The notes beneath the pieces were generated by a model. That model saw only the letters and a program-made list of their open reading frames with translations, searched no databases and had not been told where the DNA came from. Both the position numbers and the translations under genes were made by a program. From Phalacrocorax aristotelis (lineage: Eukaryota > Chordata > Aves > Suliformes > Phalacrocoracidae), in contig NC_134277.1 in the NCBI RefSeq assembly GCF_949628215.1, forward strand, positions 90,633,963-90,697,962: a DNA stretch of 64,000 bases. The letters are read 5' to 3'. Within the stretch, counting starts at the first letter, position 1, and every line of letters begins with the position of its first letter. Positions 50,701-59,725 of this stretch are shown here, one piece after another.

Positions 50701-53700
50701 AACAACAGACCAAGAAGTGCTGCATTTCTCTCCAAAGAGCCGTCAGAGAACAGCAGCGTTACAGTCAGCTCAGCAAAACGGGACTGACGAGAAACGTCGA
50801 ATTAAATCAGCCACCTCGGTTTTATCGCGCAAGTTGCCAAAAGGAGGAACATACGCTGGCGGGAAGTTCAGTCCCGCCTACTCACACTGGCACATGCAAG
50901 GCGCGCTTTCGGATGCGTCACAGGCCAGAGTGTTCACAATGATTACATGCTACATCATGGCGCCGCAAACCGGCGACGTTTCTCTGGAAGGCCCCATTTA
51001 CCCACTGGTGCCAGCAGTGCCAGATCTCACGCTCGGCTTCATGGCTGCCGCCATTTGCTCATGTGGGGTCATTTTGAGGCGGTGGAGAACAGACCTTGCC
51101 CTTCCAGCCTTTCTGATTAACACCAAGGGTGCTGAATATTTCACACTATTGCAGGGTGTGGCCTGCTTACAGGAATTACATGGTTAACCTGGTGTAAGCC
51201 ATCGCTATTTGTTCAGCACGGCTCGTTGCAGGCACCAAGACTACCCACAGCATGGCAAGAGTTACCCAAAACCAGCCCCGCAGCTCTGGGAAACACAGTG
51301 CCTCGGCTCTCAACATTTTGGCGGCTCTATTTAAATTAAAAAAATAAATAAATGGTCAAAAGTAGATTACCTGTGAAATGAAAAATGAAGCGGGGATAGG
51401 GGAGCGCCTGTCATATTTTGAGCCCTATTATGCAATGGAGTGGAGATTACATAACGAGGGGAGTGCGATTAGAGAAACGTGGCTCCCACGACGCAGGGCC
51501 CGGAGGTGATGATGGGCTGGCAACCCATCACGGACGGCACCTCTGTAACCCAGAAATTAAATTTATTGTCAGTATTACCTATTAACATTTCTGCCTGGAA
51601 AACATGTTCCGAGACTTTGAATTGTGCATGTTACACCTATTTAATTACTAAGTTACTTGTAGCAAATCATTTTGGCCTTTTATTTTGTCTCACATGCATC
51701 ATCTTTTTTTATAATTAACTTTGTAAACTTCTGGCATATTGCTATTGAAACTCTTGCACTTTAAATGTGCTTATTAATGATGCACACATAAACATCCTCT
51801 GTTATAAGAAATTACTACTACTTCCTGGAAACCTCTTAAGTGGTTTAGGGAAGAAAATTATCAGATTATATAGCTTAGTATTTATTACTAATAAAACAAT
51901 TTAGCACTTTTCCTCACTGAGCCATTTTACGATCCCAGTAAACCTTAATTTAACCAGTTTGCATTCAACATTCAATACTGCAGGAAGATGCTGAACTGTT
52001 AAAAAAATTGAGAGTTTAGCATTGTCCTTCTAAATCCTTGTTTAAAATAATGAGAAATATGATAACTGTGAAAAGAAATGGGTTAACAAATAGTGGTATG
52101 CAGTAAGAGTAGCTACACAACTTCAACATACCCCAGCCTCAACGTAAATTAAGGCTCCCTTTTTTTCTGGTAGACGTTTTTTATATCCCAAGGTGACCTA
52201 GGAAACCTGACCTCTTCAAATGAAGTGCAGAGAAAATTACTATCTGGTTAAAAAACAGGAGGAGTAGGCCCAAATCAAACCGGAAAAAAGGAGGAAAAGC
52301 CACTTACAAAAGAGTCTGTTAAATCATAAAATTATTTTTCTCTTCTAAGAGAAACCAAGCCTTTACTTCTGCTCATGCAAACAGTTCCACAGAGACAAAC
52401 AGGAGTAACCCTCGTTTTTAAGCAAATGAAAAATACGTTAGCATTTACTCTTTCCCCCTCTCCTTGCCAAGATATGAATTTAAGACGTTACTTAACATCA
52501 TTTACTGACAGACGTGGAGCTGTGCGTGTCCCCTGGCTTCAAGGGCATTCCTGAAGTGAACAGGAAAATCACCCTGCCAGAGCCATGTGTATACTGCCCA
52601 CTACGACAACCATAAAGAAGGACTGGCTATAGGTTTCAGCAGCAATATGTACCCATTTATCAAAAACGTCTTACAAAATACTGATCTTCTAAGCACATTG
52701 CGGGGGGGGGGGGGGGGGGGGAGCATAAAATGCACTGATTTGGCTCAGATGAGATCCTCTGCCGGGGGAACAAGGCACCTCCTCTGGAGAGCAGAGCTGG
52801 CAGGAGCCATCTAGCTGCCGTAACTGCAGTACATACCCGAAATTACTTGTTCCTTTCAGGCAGGGATCCTGCAACTTTGCCAGCAGCTCAGGTAGCAATT
52901 CCAGATGTGACCCCACGCCACACCTCTGCCCTGTGCCAAGCCCGAAAGCTGGAAGCACAGGGGTTGCCTTTTCTCCCCCGAGGGATGCTACGCAGGACAG
53001 CACCAGACAAAGACCTGGGGGCAGCAGCTCCAGCGTCGCGCCCTATGCCGGCGGCAGCACTTCACGCTGGAGACCAGAATGTATGGCCGACTAACTGGTG
53101 AAGGGCAGGAGGCAGAGGCCTCGAATCCCAAACCCCAGTGGGGCGCAAAGAGCCCCTTTTGCTTTGGGGCACGGGAGGTGCCCCTTGGGGGCAGCAGGCA
53201 TGACATCTTGGTGCCACATGCGGCAGGCCCACACACAGGGACAAAAGTCACGCAGGAGGGCACGCTGGATGCATCAGCCCCTTGCCCCTCCAAGGTGCCC
53301 TGTACCTCCGCTGCACCTGCCCAACGAAGGGGCCCCAGAGCAGAACACGCGTGTCCCTGTCTCCTTCCCACCAGTGACGCCAGGTCCTTTTGGGAGACCT
53401 GTCACCCAGGCCAGGCCAAGGTCAGCAGCAGGCGGGGCATGACCCGCCACCCTTTGGGGTTCCCATTCAAACGCGGGCGCGGACACACACCTCCCCACCA
53501 CACGCAGGCAGAGCGAGAGCCCACCGAGCCCCTACCTGTCCCTTGACCAAGCTGGCGGCAAACTGCCTCATGACAGCCTCGACGGTGTAGGCGCTGGACC
53601 AGCCGCGGGGGGTGAGCAGCTCCATGCAGATGGCTCCGCCGTCGAGGACGTAGCCGTTCTCCAGGCGGGGGCTGAGCACCCTCATGAAGGGCGGCGAGAA

Positions 53701-54363
53701 GGGGAAGTTGTCGGGGAAGGTGAGGTTGAGCAGGATGTACTCCGTGTTGGTCTCCTTCATGTCCTGCCACAGCACCGAGTCCTTGTCCACCTGGTGCAGC
53801 TTCACGTTCCAGTCGAAGAGGCTCTCGTCCACCAGCTCCACCGAGATGAAGCGGTCGCTGAGCCGCGCGATGTCCTGCAGCTCCTTCATCAGCCGCCGGG
53901 TCCGCACCTGCGTGCAGTGCTGCTGCCGGCCCGCGGGCGCCAGCGGCCCCGACCCCGACGGCAGCGGCACCAGCGGCGCCGGCGCCGGCCCCGACCCGCA
54001 CCCGGGGCCGGGGCCGGGTCGCTGCGCCCCCTCCTTACCGGCGCCGGGCTCCCTGGCCGCTTCCCGCGGCTTCTCCCTGCCGCCGCCCGGGCGCGGCTGC
54101 GGGGGCTGCTTGGCGAGCTCCGCCGCCTTCTTGTTCTTGTGGCCCCCGGGGCTGCTCTCGCTGCTGCTGCTGCTGCTGCTGCCGCCGCCGCCGCCGCCCC
54201 CGGGGGGGCCCTGCGGCTTGTTGCTGCTGTTCTTCTGGTTGCCCCTGCCCCTGAGCGAGGAGCCCTGCTGGCTGCTGCGGTGGTGGTGGTGGTGGTGCTT
54301 GGGGTCCTCCGTGTCCCGGTTGTGCAGCCGGATCAGCCCGATTTTCCGCAGCAGAGTGGCCAT
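38411..54363 (-). CDS. UBE2QL1: UBE2QL1, UBE2Q-like ubiquitin-conjugating enzyme (complete coding sequence)
   Basis: An E2 enzyme that accepts ubiquitin from E1 on a catalytic cysteine and passes it to substrates. Mammalian UBE2QL1 is described as a tumour suppressor candidate and in ubiquitination of damaged lysosomes. The coding exons 54363-53536 and 38542-38411 give 319 residues. Residues 1-158 are low complexity: [14 protein letters not shown], a His run, then Gly, Ser and Pro/Gly-rich tracts. Residues 159-319 ([20 protein letters not shown] onward) match the 161-residue human form almost exactly and carry the UBC fold; the catalytic Cys is 246 (C88 of the short form) in GGAICMELL. The ATG at 54361-54363 has a strong context (AACATGG) and an in-frame TAA 70 nt upstream. 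The C-terminus is [11 protein letters not shown]. Confidence 0.98.
38720..38769. repeat. Poly(A) microsatellite, A31 plus (A)nG tail
   Basis: 31 consecutive A (38720-38750) followed by GA8 and (GAAA)-type units. Length is probably polymorphic and prone to sequencing error. Confidence 0.9.
38770..39340. other. GC-rich stretch inside UBE2QL1 intron 1
   Basis: Moderately CpG-rich sequence (for example GCTGCGGCCGTGCCGCATCG) about 0.2-0.8 kb upstream of exon 2 on the minus strand. Several overlapping ORFs of up to 159 codons on both strands are explained by base composition. It may be an intragenic CpG island or an alternative first-exon region. Confidence 0.35.
39761..39809. repeat. Inverted repeat with perfect 12-bp arms
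   Basis: TATTAGATTTGT at 39761-39772 and its exact reverse complement ACAAATCTAATA at 39798-39809, with a 25-nt spacer that contains a further 5-bp pairing. The surroundings are AT-rich. Confidence 0.6.
40072..40114 (+). repeat. Purine-rich tract (43 nt, one interruption)
   Basis: A run of A and G from 40072 to 40114 broken by a single T at 40087, with A7 and G5 blocks. It is low complexity. Confidence 0.7.
40115..43205. other. Intronic DNA including a possible decayed coding fragment
   Basis: AT-rich intronic sequence. The minus-strand stretch 42977-43210 has a 77-codon open frame, and a neighbouring frame also reads protein-like; this is described under findings. No repeat family was recognised here. 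Confidence 0.5.
43206..43345 (-). mobile_element. CR1 LINE 3'-end fragment
   Basis: TCACAGGATCACACGATCAC followed by TGGCTGGAAGGGAGCTATGG and AGGTCTCCAAGTCCAA. This is the antisense 3' terminus of a diverged CR1. The right boundary is unclear. Confidence 0.7.
43346..50500. other. UBE2QL1 intronic DNA, no gene seen
   Basis: Long unique-looking stretch. Open frames up to 133 codons (47463-47864) are AT-rich and resemble no protein family I know. No transposon was identified. Confidence 0.5.
50880..51120. promoter_or_regulatory. Candidate intronic regulatory element with YY1-like sites
   Basis: A GC-richer island in the intron containing TGCGTCA (50914-50920), ATCATGGCGCC near 50954-50964 and GCCGCCATTT (51047-51056), the last fitting the YY1 motif read on the opposite strand. 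It overlaps a 156-codon open frame (50717-51187) judged spurious. The regulatory role is inference. Confidence 0.3.
51350..51800. promoter_or_regulatory. Candidate conserved non-coding element
   Basis: Repeat-free, balanced-complexity sequence dense in homeodomain-type cores (TAATTA, ATTAAC, TTAATGATGC), an ATTATGCAAT C/EBP-like word and CTTTAAATGTGC. Such texture is typical of vertebrate developmental enhancers, but conservation cannot be tested here. Confidence 0.25.
52702..52721 (+). repeat. G20 homopolymer
   Basis: Twenty consecutive G. It is likely to form G-quadruplexes and is unreliable in length. Confidence 0.9.
53536..54363 (-). CDS. UBE2QL1: UBE2QL1 coding exon 1 (N-terminal extension and UBC core)
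   Basis: 276 codons ending on a codon boundary with ...FAASLVKGQ before the donor GTAGGG. It contains [19 protein letters not shown] and the catalytic [16 protein letters not shown]. The N-terminal half is coded by very GC-rich DNA with triplet repeats: six consecutive His codons (residues 23-28), seven Gly (55-61) and seven Ser (62-68). The older 161-residue annotation starts at the internal Met 159. The upstream in-frame stop and good Kozak context favour the long start. Confidence 0.96.
54161..54196 (+). repeat. UBE2QL1: Compound triplet repeat (CTG)7(CCG)5 in UBE2QL1 exon 1
   Basis: Seven CTG units (54161-54181) run directly into five CCG units (54182-54196). On the coding minus strand they supply most of the serine run and the glycine run of the N-terminal extension. 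Confidence 0.92.
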
Positions 54364-54432
54364 GTTGTGCGCGGCTCTGCTCTCCCTCTCGCCTTTACGG
54401 GTTGGTGGTGGCGGTGGGGGGTTATTATTAAT

Positions 54433-54435
54433 TTA
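54433..54435 (-). other. UBE2QL1: In-frame stop upstream of the UBE2QL1 start
   Basis: TAA in frame with the ATG at 54361-54363, 70 nt upstream, with no intervening ATG. It limits the reading frame and supports the long-form start codon. Confidence 0.85.
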
Positions 54436-54699
54436 AAGCCCGGCTCGGCGGATTTGCCGTTCGGGGGCAAGGGGGGCGGCGCTGGGGGGGCGGCCAGGCC
54501 CCTCTCCCGCCGGTCTGGGCGCACGGGCAGAGAGAGAGAGAAAGAGAAAGGCGGCGGCGGCGCTGCCGCCGCGGGGGGGGTGCGCGGCCGCCGGCCGCCG
54601 CTCAAACGCCTCCCCTCGCTAGGGCTGCTGCGGGCGGCATTGCAGCACCGGGGCTGCTCCCGGGGACATCACGGCCCCGCTGCCGCGATCCCCTGAAAA

Positions 54700-54715
54700 G
54701 GGGGGGGGGGGGGGG
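54700..54715 (+). repeat. G16 homopolymer in the UBE2QL1 5' region
   Basis: Sixteen G on the + strand, so C16 on the transcribed-sense strand, inside the CpG island. It is followed by further G/A-rich sequence to about 54752. Confidence 0.85.
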
Positions 54716-55269
54716 AAGAGGGAGGGGGGAGGAAGGAGGAAAAAAAAAGAAGAGTAACCACCCGCAAGGGAGAGCCCCCCCTCCCCCCGGGCACAGCGGG
54801 CGAACTCGCCTGCGCCGCAAATGGCTTCCCCCGGCGCCCGCGGCTCGCAGCCGGCCGAGCCAATCCCCGGCGGCTCACCGGCGGGACGGTCTCCGCGCCG
54901 GGCCGGGCGCCTCCCCCCGAGCGGGGGGCAGAGGCCGGCGGCGGCAGCCCCGGCTCTTGCAGCGGCGCCGCCGCCCCCTCCGGTCCTTTGTTGGGCGCCG
55001 GCGGCGAGGGTTGGGGGGGGTGGGGGGAGAGAGAGGGGCCGGTCGGGGCACCCCGCACTGCCTCCGCGTCCGGCGGCACCGCCGCTGCGGGCCTCGGCGG
55101 GGGCCCCTCCGCTCCGCTCCGCCCCGCCCCGCTCCCCTCCGCTCAGCGCTGCGGCAGCGCGGCCGCGGCCCGGCCGGGCGGGCGGGCCGGGGGCGGCGAC
55201 GGCGGCGGGCTGGGGCGCGGGTGGGTGGGCAGCGCCCCGGGAGGCACCCACGGGCGCGTGGGTGGGTGT

Positions 55270-55300
55270 TGCACGCGTGCGTGTGCGTGTGCGCGCGCGT
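55270..55300. repeat. Alternating purine-pyrimidine tract (31 nt)
   Basis: Perfect pyrimidine-purine alternation built from TG, CA and CG steps, ending in GCGCGCGCGT. It lies at the outer edge of the CpG island and is a classical Z-DNA-prone sequence. Confidence 0.9.
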
Positions 55301-55310
55301 CATCGCTCAC

Positions 55311-56860
55311 ACGGCTACAAAATCATATACCCTCATATGTGGACTTCAGTGCACGTGCAGGCACATGTATATAGCACATATATAATGCAGATACATAAGA
55401 ACTGTACGGTCATGTGTAAGGACATAACTGCATTTAAATGCATCTGCATGCAGGTATTTACTGTGCATACTTCTACGCACCCAAACTCATATAACCGCAT
55501 ATCTAAAGCATATACCTATAAAAATCAATATGTAAACATGGCTGGAAAATAGATATAAATGCATACGCATGTATATATTTGCACGCGTGTGCATTTCCAA
55601 GGTTTTTGTGGTGGGAATGATCTGACAACCTTCTGTTTCTTCAGCACAGCGGATACACGTATCCCATCCTTCTTGCACCTGCTGACCTCCAGACCGGGTG
55701 GGTCCATCCTCTGGGACACCTGTGTAGCACAGGAAAAAAAAAGCTGATTCTGAAAATTTCTGTCCCCACAGACCTCTTTAGCTTCAGAGACTGGAAAAGA
55801 AAAAAAATGCAATAAATGCTTTGAACTGGGGAGCAGTGAGGGAAAGGCCCAAAGCGCGGTTCTGTCTGTTGTGCAGAGCATGTGAAGCAATGACCGGCGT
55901 GTGCATGCAGCAGCGTTATATTCCATAACATCTTTCCCAAGCAAACACCCCTGTTGCCAGGAATGGACCAAAACACTGCCTTTGGTGGTTATGAAGAGTG
56001 GCCTACACTGGAAAAGGACTGCTGCGCTTCTGTAAAGATCTCCAGAGAAAACCAGTCAAGTATCTTGAAAGCTATCTGCAAGGCACATTATGTTTTCATC
56101 AAAAACTGGCTGACTCGCTTCCAAAAAAACGTTGGGGTCAGTTCATTCTTGAGCTTTTTTTCCCTCCTCCCTGTTAGTTAAGCCACTTAGTTTTACCAAC
56201 AGGTCTTTATTCAGCAGGTGACCATTCACCAGTTTCCTCAACTAGATGATAACATGAAATGTAGTCTCTTTGCCAGGCTTTACAAATGGACCCAAATGAT
56301 AGATCAGTCTGATCTACTATGGATTAAAAAGCTTGCTGTTCTTGAAATCAAGATCCTTCAAGTAGAATTATATTTGTTTTTTAAACATGGCGTTATTGAA
56401 GGCTCAAAATCATCTTAGTAAAATTGTAGAGAAGGTTGTTCATAATTTCATTTATTTTCTCAGTTTGTGCAATGCACACAAAGCACAGAAATACGAATTT
56501 ATTTATTTTAAAACCTTACCTAATAATGTGGCAAGAAAATTTATTCTACAGAATCTGTATTTGAGGAGAACACAAAAAGTGTAAACTGGATTATGGGCCA
56601 CATGGCATAAATGAGGAGGAGGAGGAGGCACAGCAGGACTCCATGGACCCAGCAGGGCTGGGCTGCTGTTGGCTGCACCATGACAACTTTGGGAATGGTG
56701 GGGTGGTGGCACCATTCTTCAGCTCCTTCGGAGGAGCAGTGGGTGGGTGAGTTGGAGGTGGAGGCCCCTTCCTTTTGGTCCTAGAAGGCTCTGTAGAGAA
56801 AGGTCAGGAGATACTGGCAGAGCTGACCCATGCGTGATACCTGGTGCATCTCTCCTTAGC
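55311..56860. other. Upstream flank of UBE2QL1, no gene seen
   Basis: From 55311 to about 55600 the sequence is full of ATGCAT, CATATA and ACATGT words, resembling a decayed alternating repeat. A (GAG)n stretch lies at about 56612-56627. Open frames here are short or composition-driven. Confidence 0.5.
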
Positions 56861-57613
56861 CTGCTTTGAACAGAAAGATGAAGGCCTGCGAGCTAACTGT
56901 AAATTATGGCCCAGGAAGCACAGATGTCACAATGCTGTCTTTCTTTGCTCCTGCCCTCCATGCTATTGACCTGCCCAGTCCAGAAGCCTGTCCATGTGAT
57001 ATCCCATGGGGTCGCTTTGATCCTTCCTTATGTACAGATACCTGGGGTCTGTTGCAGGAGGCATTTGCTAAATTTCCTACCCTGAGAAGATCTGCATGTG
57101 AAATACTGTTGACAGAGTGTTTCCCAGGAGGTCAGAAGTCCTGGGGAACGTGACGTGGGTGGACTGAAACATCTGGGAATGTTCAGTCCCTCTCATGTTC
57201 CTCTCCTACCTTCCTTCTCTCTATAGCCCACCCTGCCTGAGCAAATGAGGAACCTCTGGTTTATAGGATATTGGAAAGTGCATCCATGCGTTCCCTTAAT
57301 AACCTTCTGGAGTGCCAGACATGCTGCCCATCCTGACCTATTGATCGCCCATCCATGAAGCTGGGAAACTTCTGGAGTGCAGGCAAATTGTGTGCAGACA
57401 TTTTGTGGTATGTGATGCTTCCTGGTAACAAGTAACCTGAGCTTTGATGGGCAAATGGCTCGAGCAGGACTTGCAGGGGACGAAGCTAAGGCACAGAAGG
57501 AAATTTCTGGTCCTCTTGTTAGCAGATAGAGCAGGGCACAGAGAAATGCGATGGGACAGGTCAGGAGGCTGCTCCTGCTCTGGTGCAAAAGCTTGAAGTC
57601 ACGGAAACTTCAC

Positions 57614-57802
57614 CTGCAGCTTCAGTCCTGGCAGGCGGTCACGCAGAACAAGGCATTCAGCGGTTGTCCCTGGTTGAATATCTAGCACAAGACGGGATGG
57701 TGGGTCACATATGCTGAACTGAACCAGGATGTCAGTTAGCAACTCGAGCCTTTGTGTTGGCTGCATTAATGTTTTAAACTGCAAGGTCTCTGCATGGTAT
57801 TC
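57614..57802 (-). CDS. Unrecognised candidate exon (63 codons, phase 0)
   Basis: On the minus strand, the acceptor CTGCCAACTGCCACAG is followed by 189 bp that are open in phase 0 and end at CAG before the donor GTGAAG. The translation has ordinary protein composition: EYHAETLQFKTLMQPTQRLE, then LLTDILVQFSICDPPSRL, then the rest to GLKLQ. The surrounding open frame spans 57602-57838. I do not recognise a family. It could be an internal exon of an unannotated gene, a relic exon of a lost gene, or chance. No partner exon could be linked with confidence. Known neighbours in this locus do not explain it. Confidence 0.3.
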
Positions 57803-58239
57803 CTGTGGCAGTTGGCAGCAGGAGCTGCTATCATAAATTTAACATGAGGAAAGTTATTTGCCTGTCTCATATAACTGGTGAGGTATCTACCCAGCAGTGA
57901 AGCCATAAAAGGGAGCAAGGTCTCTGCAACGGGAGACTGAAGCCAAGCAGCCCCTCTGTGGCCTTGCGCTATTGTTTTGTAGAACAGTACAAGATTAATG
58001 ATGGAAGTGATGAGAAAGCTGTTTCAGCGATGTGGAAGGTGTAACAGGTGTGCCCGGCCAAATGCTGTTCTGCTGTGACAGGGGACTGCTCTGATCCGGC
58101 TGGGAGTAGTGAAATCTGGTACAATCTGTGTCCGCACTGGACTGCAGGGCAAAAAAGCTGAAATGATGTAGTGAACCCTTCTTTTTCATACCCAGGTTTC
58201 CTCAGCAAGGGAATTAGTTGGTTAGTCCAGGATGGACTC

Positions 58240-59084
58240 TGGATGGCTGCAAGTCTAGGGCCTTGAAATAGAACAGGGAGTACAACAGCTTGCAGGGGAG
58301 ACGACTCCTATTTCATCTAGGCTCTCCTTGCCCACATATTCATTGACTGACAAAAAACTCTGAACAAATTTGGTCCATGATCTCTTTTTATGGATTCCTC
58401 ATCACTTTTTTCCATAGCATAGTAGGAACATACCTATTAACTCTGTACATTATTATACATTCTCACCAGTTTGCCAGGTACAGGAGTCAAACTGAGCTAG
58501 CCTGCAGCCTCCCAGACATGGCCCTCCTGTCCTTGCCTTGGGGCAGGACTGGTCGGTCCATTTACGGTAAGCAAAGGCATCCTAGAGTGATGCAATGACT
58601 TCAGAGTCAGGGAGGTAAAAGGGCATCTGGGTATGAAACACAGACTGACCTCTGGCAGGCATTTCTCCTACATATTTATCTGGAGAGCTGCTTTCAGGCT
58701 CAGCCATTGTACACTGCTTAGTTAAACAGGACAGCGTTCAAAGCTCAGGTCTAGCAGCAGCCCCCAGCCTCACATGGAGCAGACTGCAGTTAATGAAGGG
58801 TATCTCAGACTCTTCTTGCAGTAGAGGGGGATCTGTCACTAGCTGAAGAGTCAGAGCTCTGAACTGCTATCGCAATACCAATTTGGTGTTCTTTGGGGCT
58901 ACCAGGAAGGTGTTTTTTTTCTAGCATGATAATATGGGCCAGTGATATTCTCATTTTTACTGAATTTGCAAAAAAGGAGTTACTTGGGGCTCAGGAAAAA
59001 GCTCACTTGTGTATTGTTCGCTTCCACTTAAATGCAGCAGAATTTTAAGGCCTTGAGTGTGTTAGAAAATGTTACTTAAATTGA
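58240..59084. other. Intergenic DNA, no gene seen
   Basis: No repeat or gene was recognised. A good donor-like TTTACGGTAAGC occurs on the + strand near 58561, but no supported exon is attached to it. Confidence 0.45.
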
Positions 59085-59370
59085 ACAAGTACAAAGAAGC
59101 ATTCCTAGGATGATTAGGGGAACAAAATGCACATCTTCTTAGGGGAATTAGGAGATCCTGTCTTGTTTAGTACAGCCCGGCAAAGACCAAATGGGGGTGT
59201 CATAACACTTTATAAATATATTTGAGAAGTAAATGTCAGAGAGGGATATTGACTTCATCACATGATCAAATGGCCGTACAGTGAGTAATCCTGAGTACAT
59301 TTGGACTGGAAATCTAAAGGCTTCCAGCTATTTGGTGAATGAAGGTCTCGAATACTCTCCCGAGCTCTGG
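59085..59370 (+). mobile_element. Ancient CR1-like LINE fragment
   Basis: The phrases CCTAGGATGATTAGGGGAAC, CACTTTATAAATATATTTG and CAGAGAGGGATATTGAC, then ACTGGAAATCTAAAGG, occur in the order of old amniote CR1 3' regions in sense orientation. Divergence is high. Confidence 0.5.
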
Positions 59371-59725
59371 AAGCAGTAGGTTTCAGTCTTGTAGGATGGA
59401 GCCTGAGAAGCTTATGGACATAATTGTACAACACAATAGAATAGGAAAATGCCTGAAGATTGAAAATTAAGCTTATATTATGAGTCCCTGGGCATCTGAT
59501 CTCTCATTTTCCCCAAATGTGTGAGGAAATAGATTAGATCACTGTCAATTGGCATTATAATAATTCCATGCCTCAGGGCTTCCACTGGAGTTGGGAAAGG
59601 TTTTATTTTATTCCTCTTGATGCATGATTTGTCCTCTGCTGGTCTTTTTTGCCTTCCTCTGCAGGTCTGCAGGTAGATTGTTATAGGTGGCATCAGAATC
59701 TTAGGGTTTATGTGTCCTGCTCATA

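Larger units (their letters stand above)
38543..53535 (-). other. UBE2QL1: UBE2QL1 intron 1, 14,993 bp
   Basis: A single large intron. It holds few transposons (one CR1 fragment near 43.2 kb), an A-tract near 38.7 kb, a GC-rich stretch at 38.8-39.3 kb, a G20 run near 52.7 kb and several unique-looking stretches that could be conserved non-coding elements. No extra coding exon of UBE2QL1 is needed or seen. Confidence 0.85.
53430..55310. promoter_or_regulatory. UBE2QL1: UBE2QL1 CpG island (promoter, exon 1)
   Basis: Nearly 1.9 kb of very high GC and CpG density covering all of coding exon 1, the 5' UTR and the promoter. GC boxes include CCGCCCCGCCCC (about 55119-55130) and GGGCGGGCGGG (about 55177-55186). 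The island stops abruptly near 55310, where AT-rich sequence begins. The transcription start is not determinable by eye and is probably between about 54.5 and 55.2 kb. There is no obvious TATA box, as expected for a CpG-island promoter. Confidence 0.85.

Noticed and set aside
50717..51187. 156-codon + strand open frame in the UBE2QL1 intron
   Set aside because: No recognisable motif, it does not fit UBE2QL1 splicing, and the region looks more like regulatory DNA.
53684..54696. Long + strand open frames (250 and 300 codons) across the CpG island
   Set aside because: They are antisense shadows of UBE2QL1 exon 1 produced by GC-rich, stop-poor DNA. The minus-strand frame matches a known protein.
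54619..55552. Several 130-240-codon frames in the UBE2QL1 promoter region
   Set aside because: Composition is dominated by Pro, Arg, Ala and Gly, as expected of translated CpG islands. No domain and no conserved start was seen.
57904..57911. CATAAAAG TATA-like box on the + strand near 57.9 kb
   Set aside because: Single short motif without initiator or transcript evidence. It may simply be chance, although it lies within the exon-like region.
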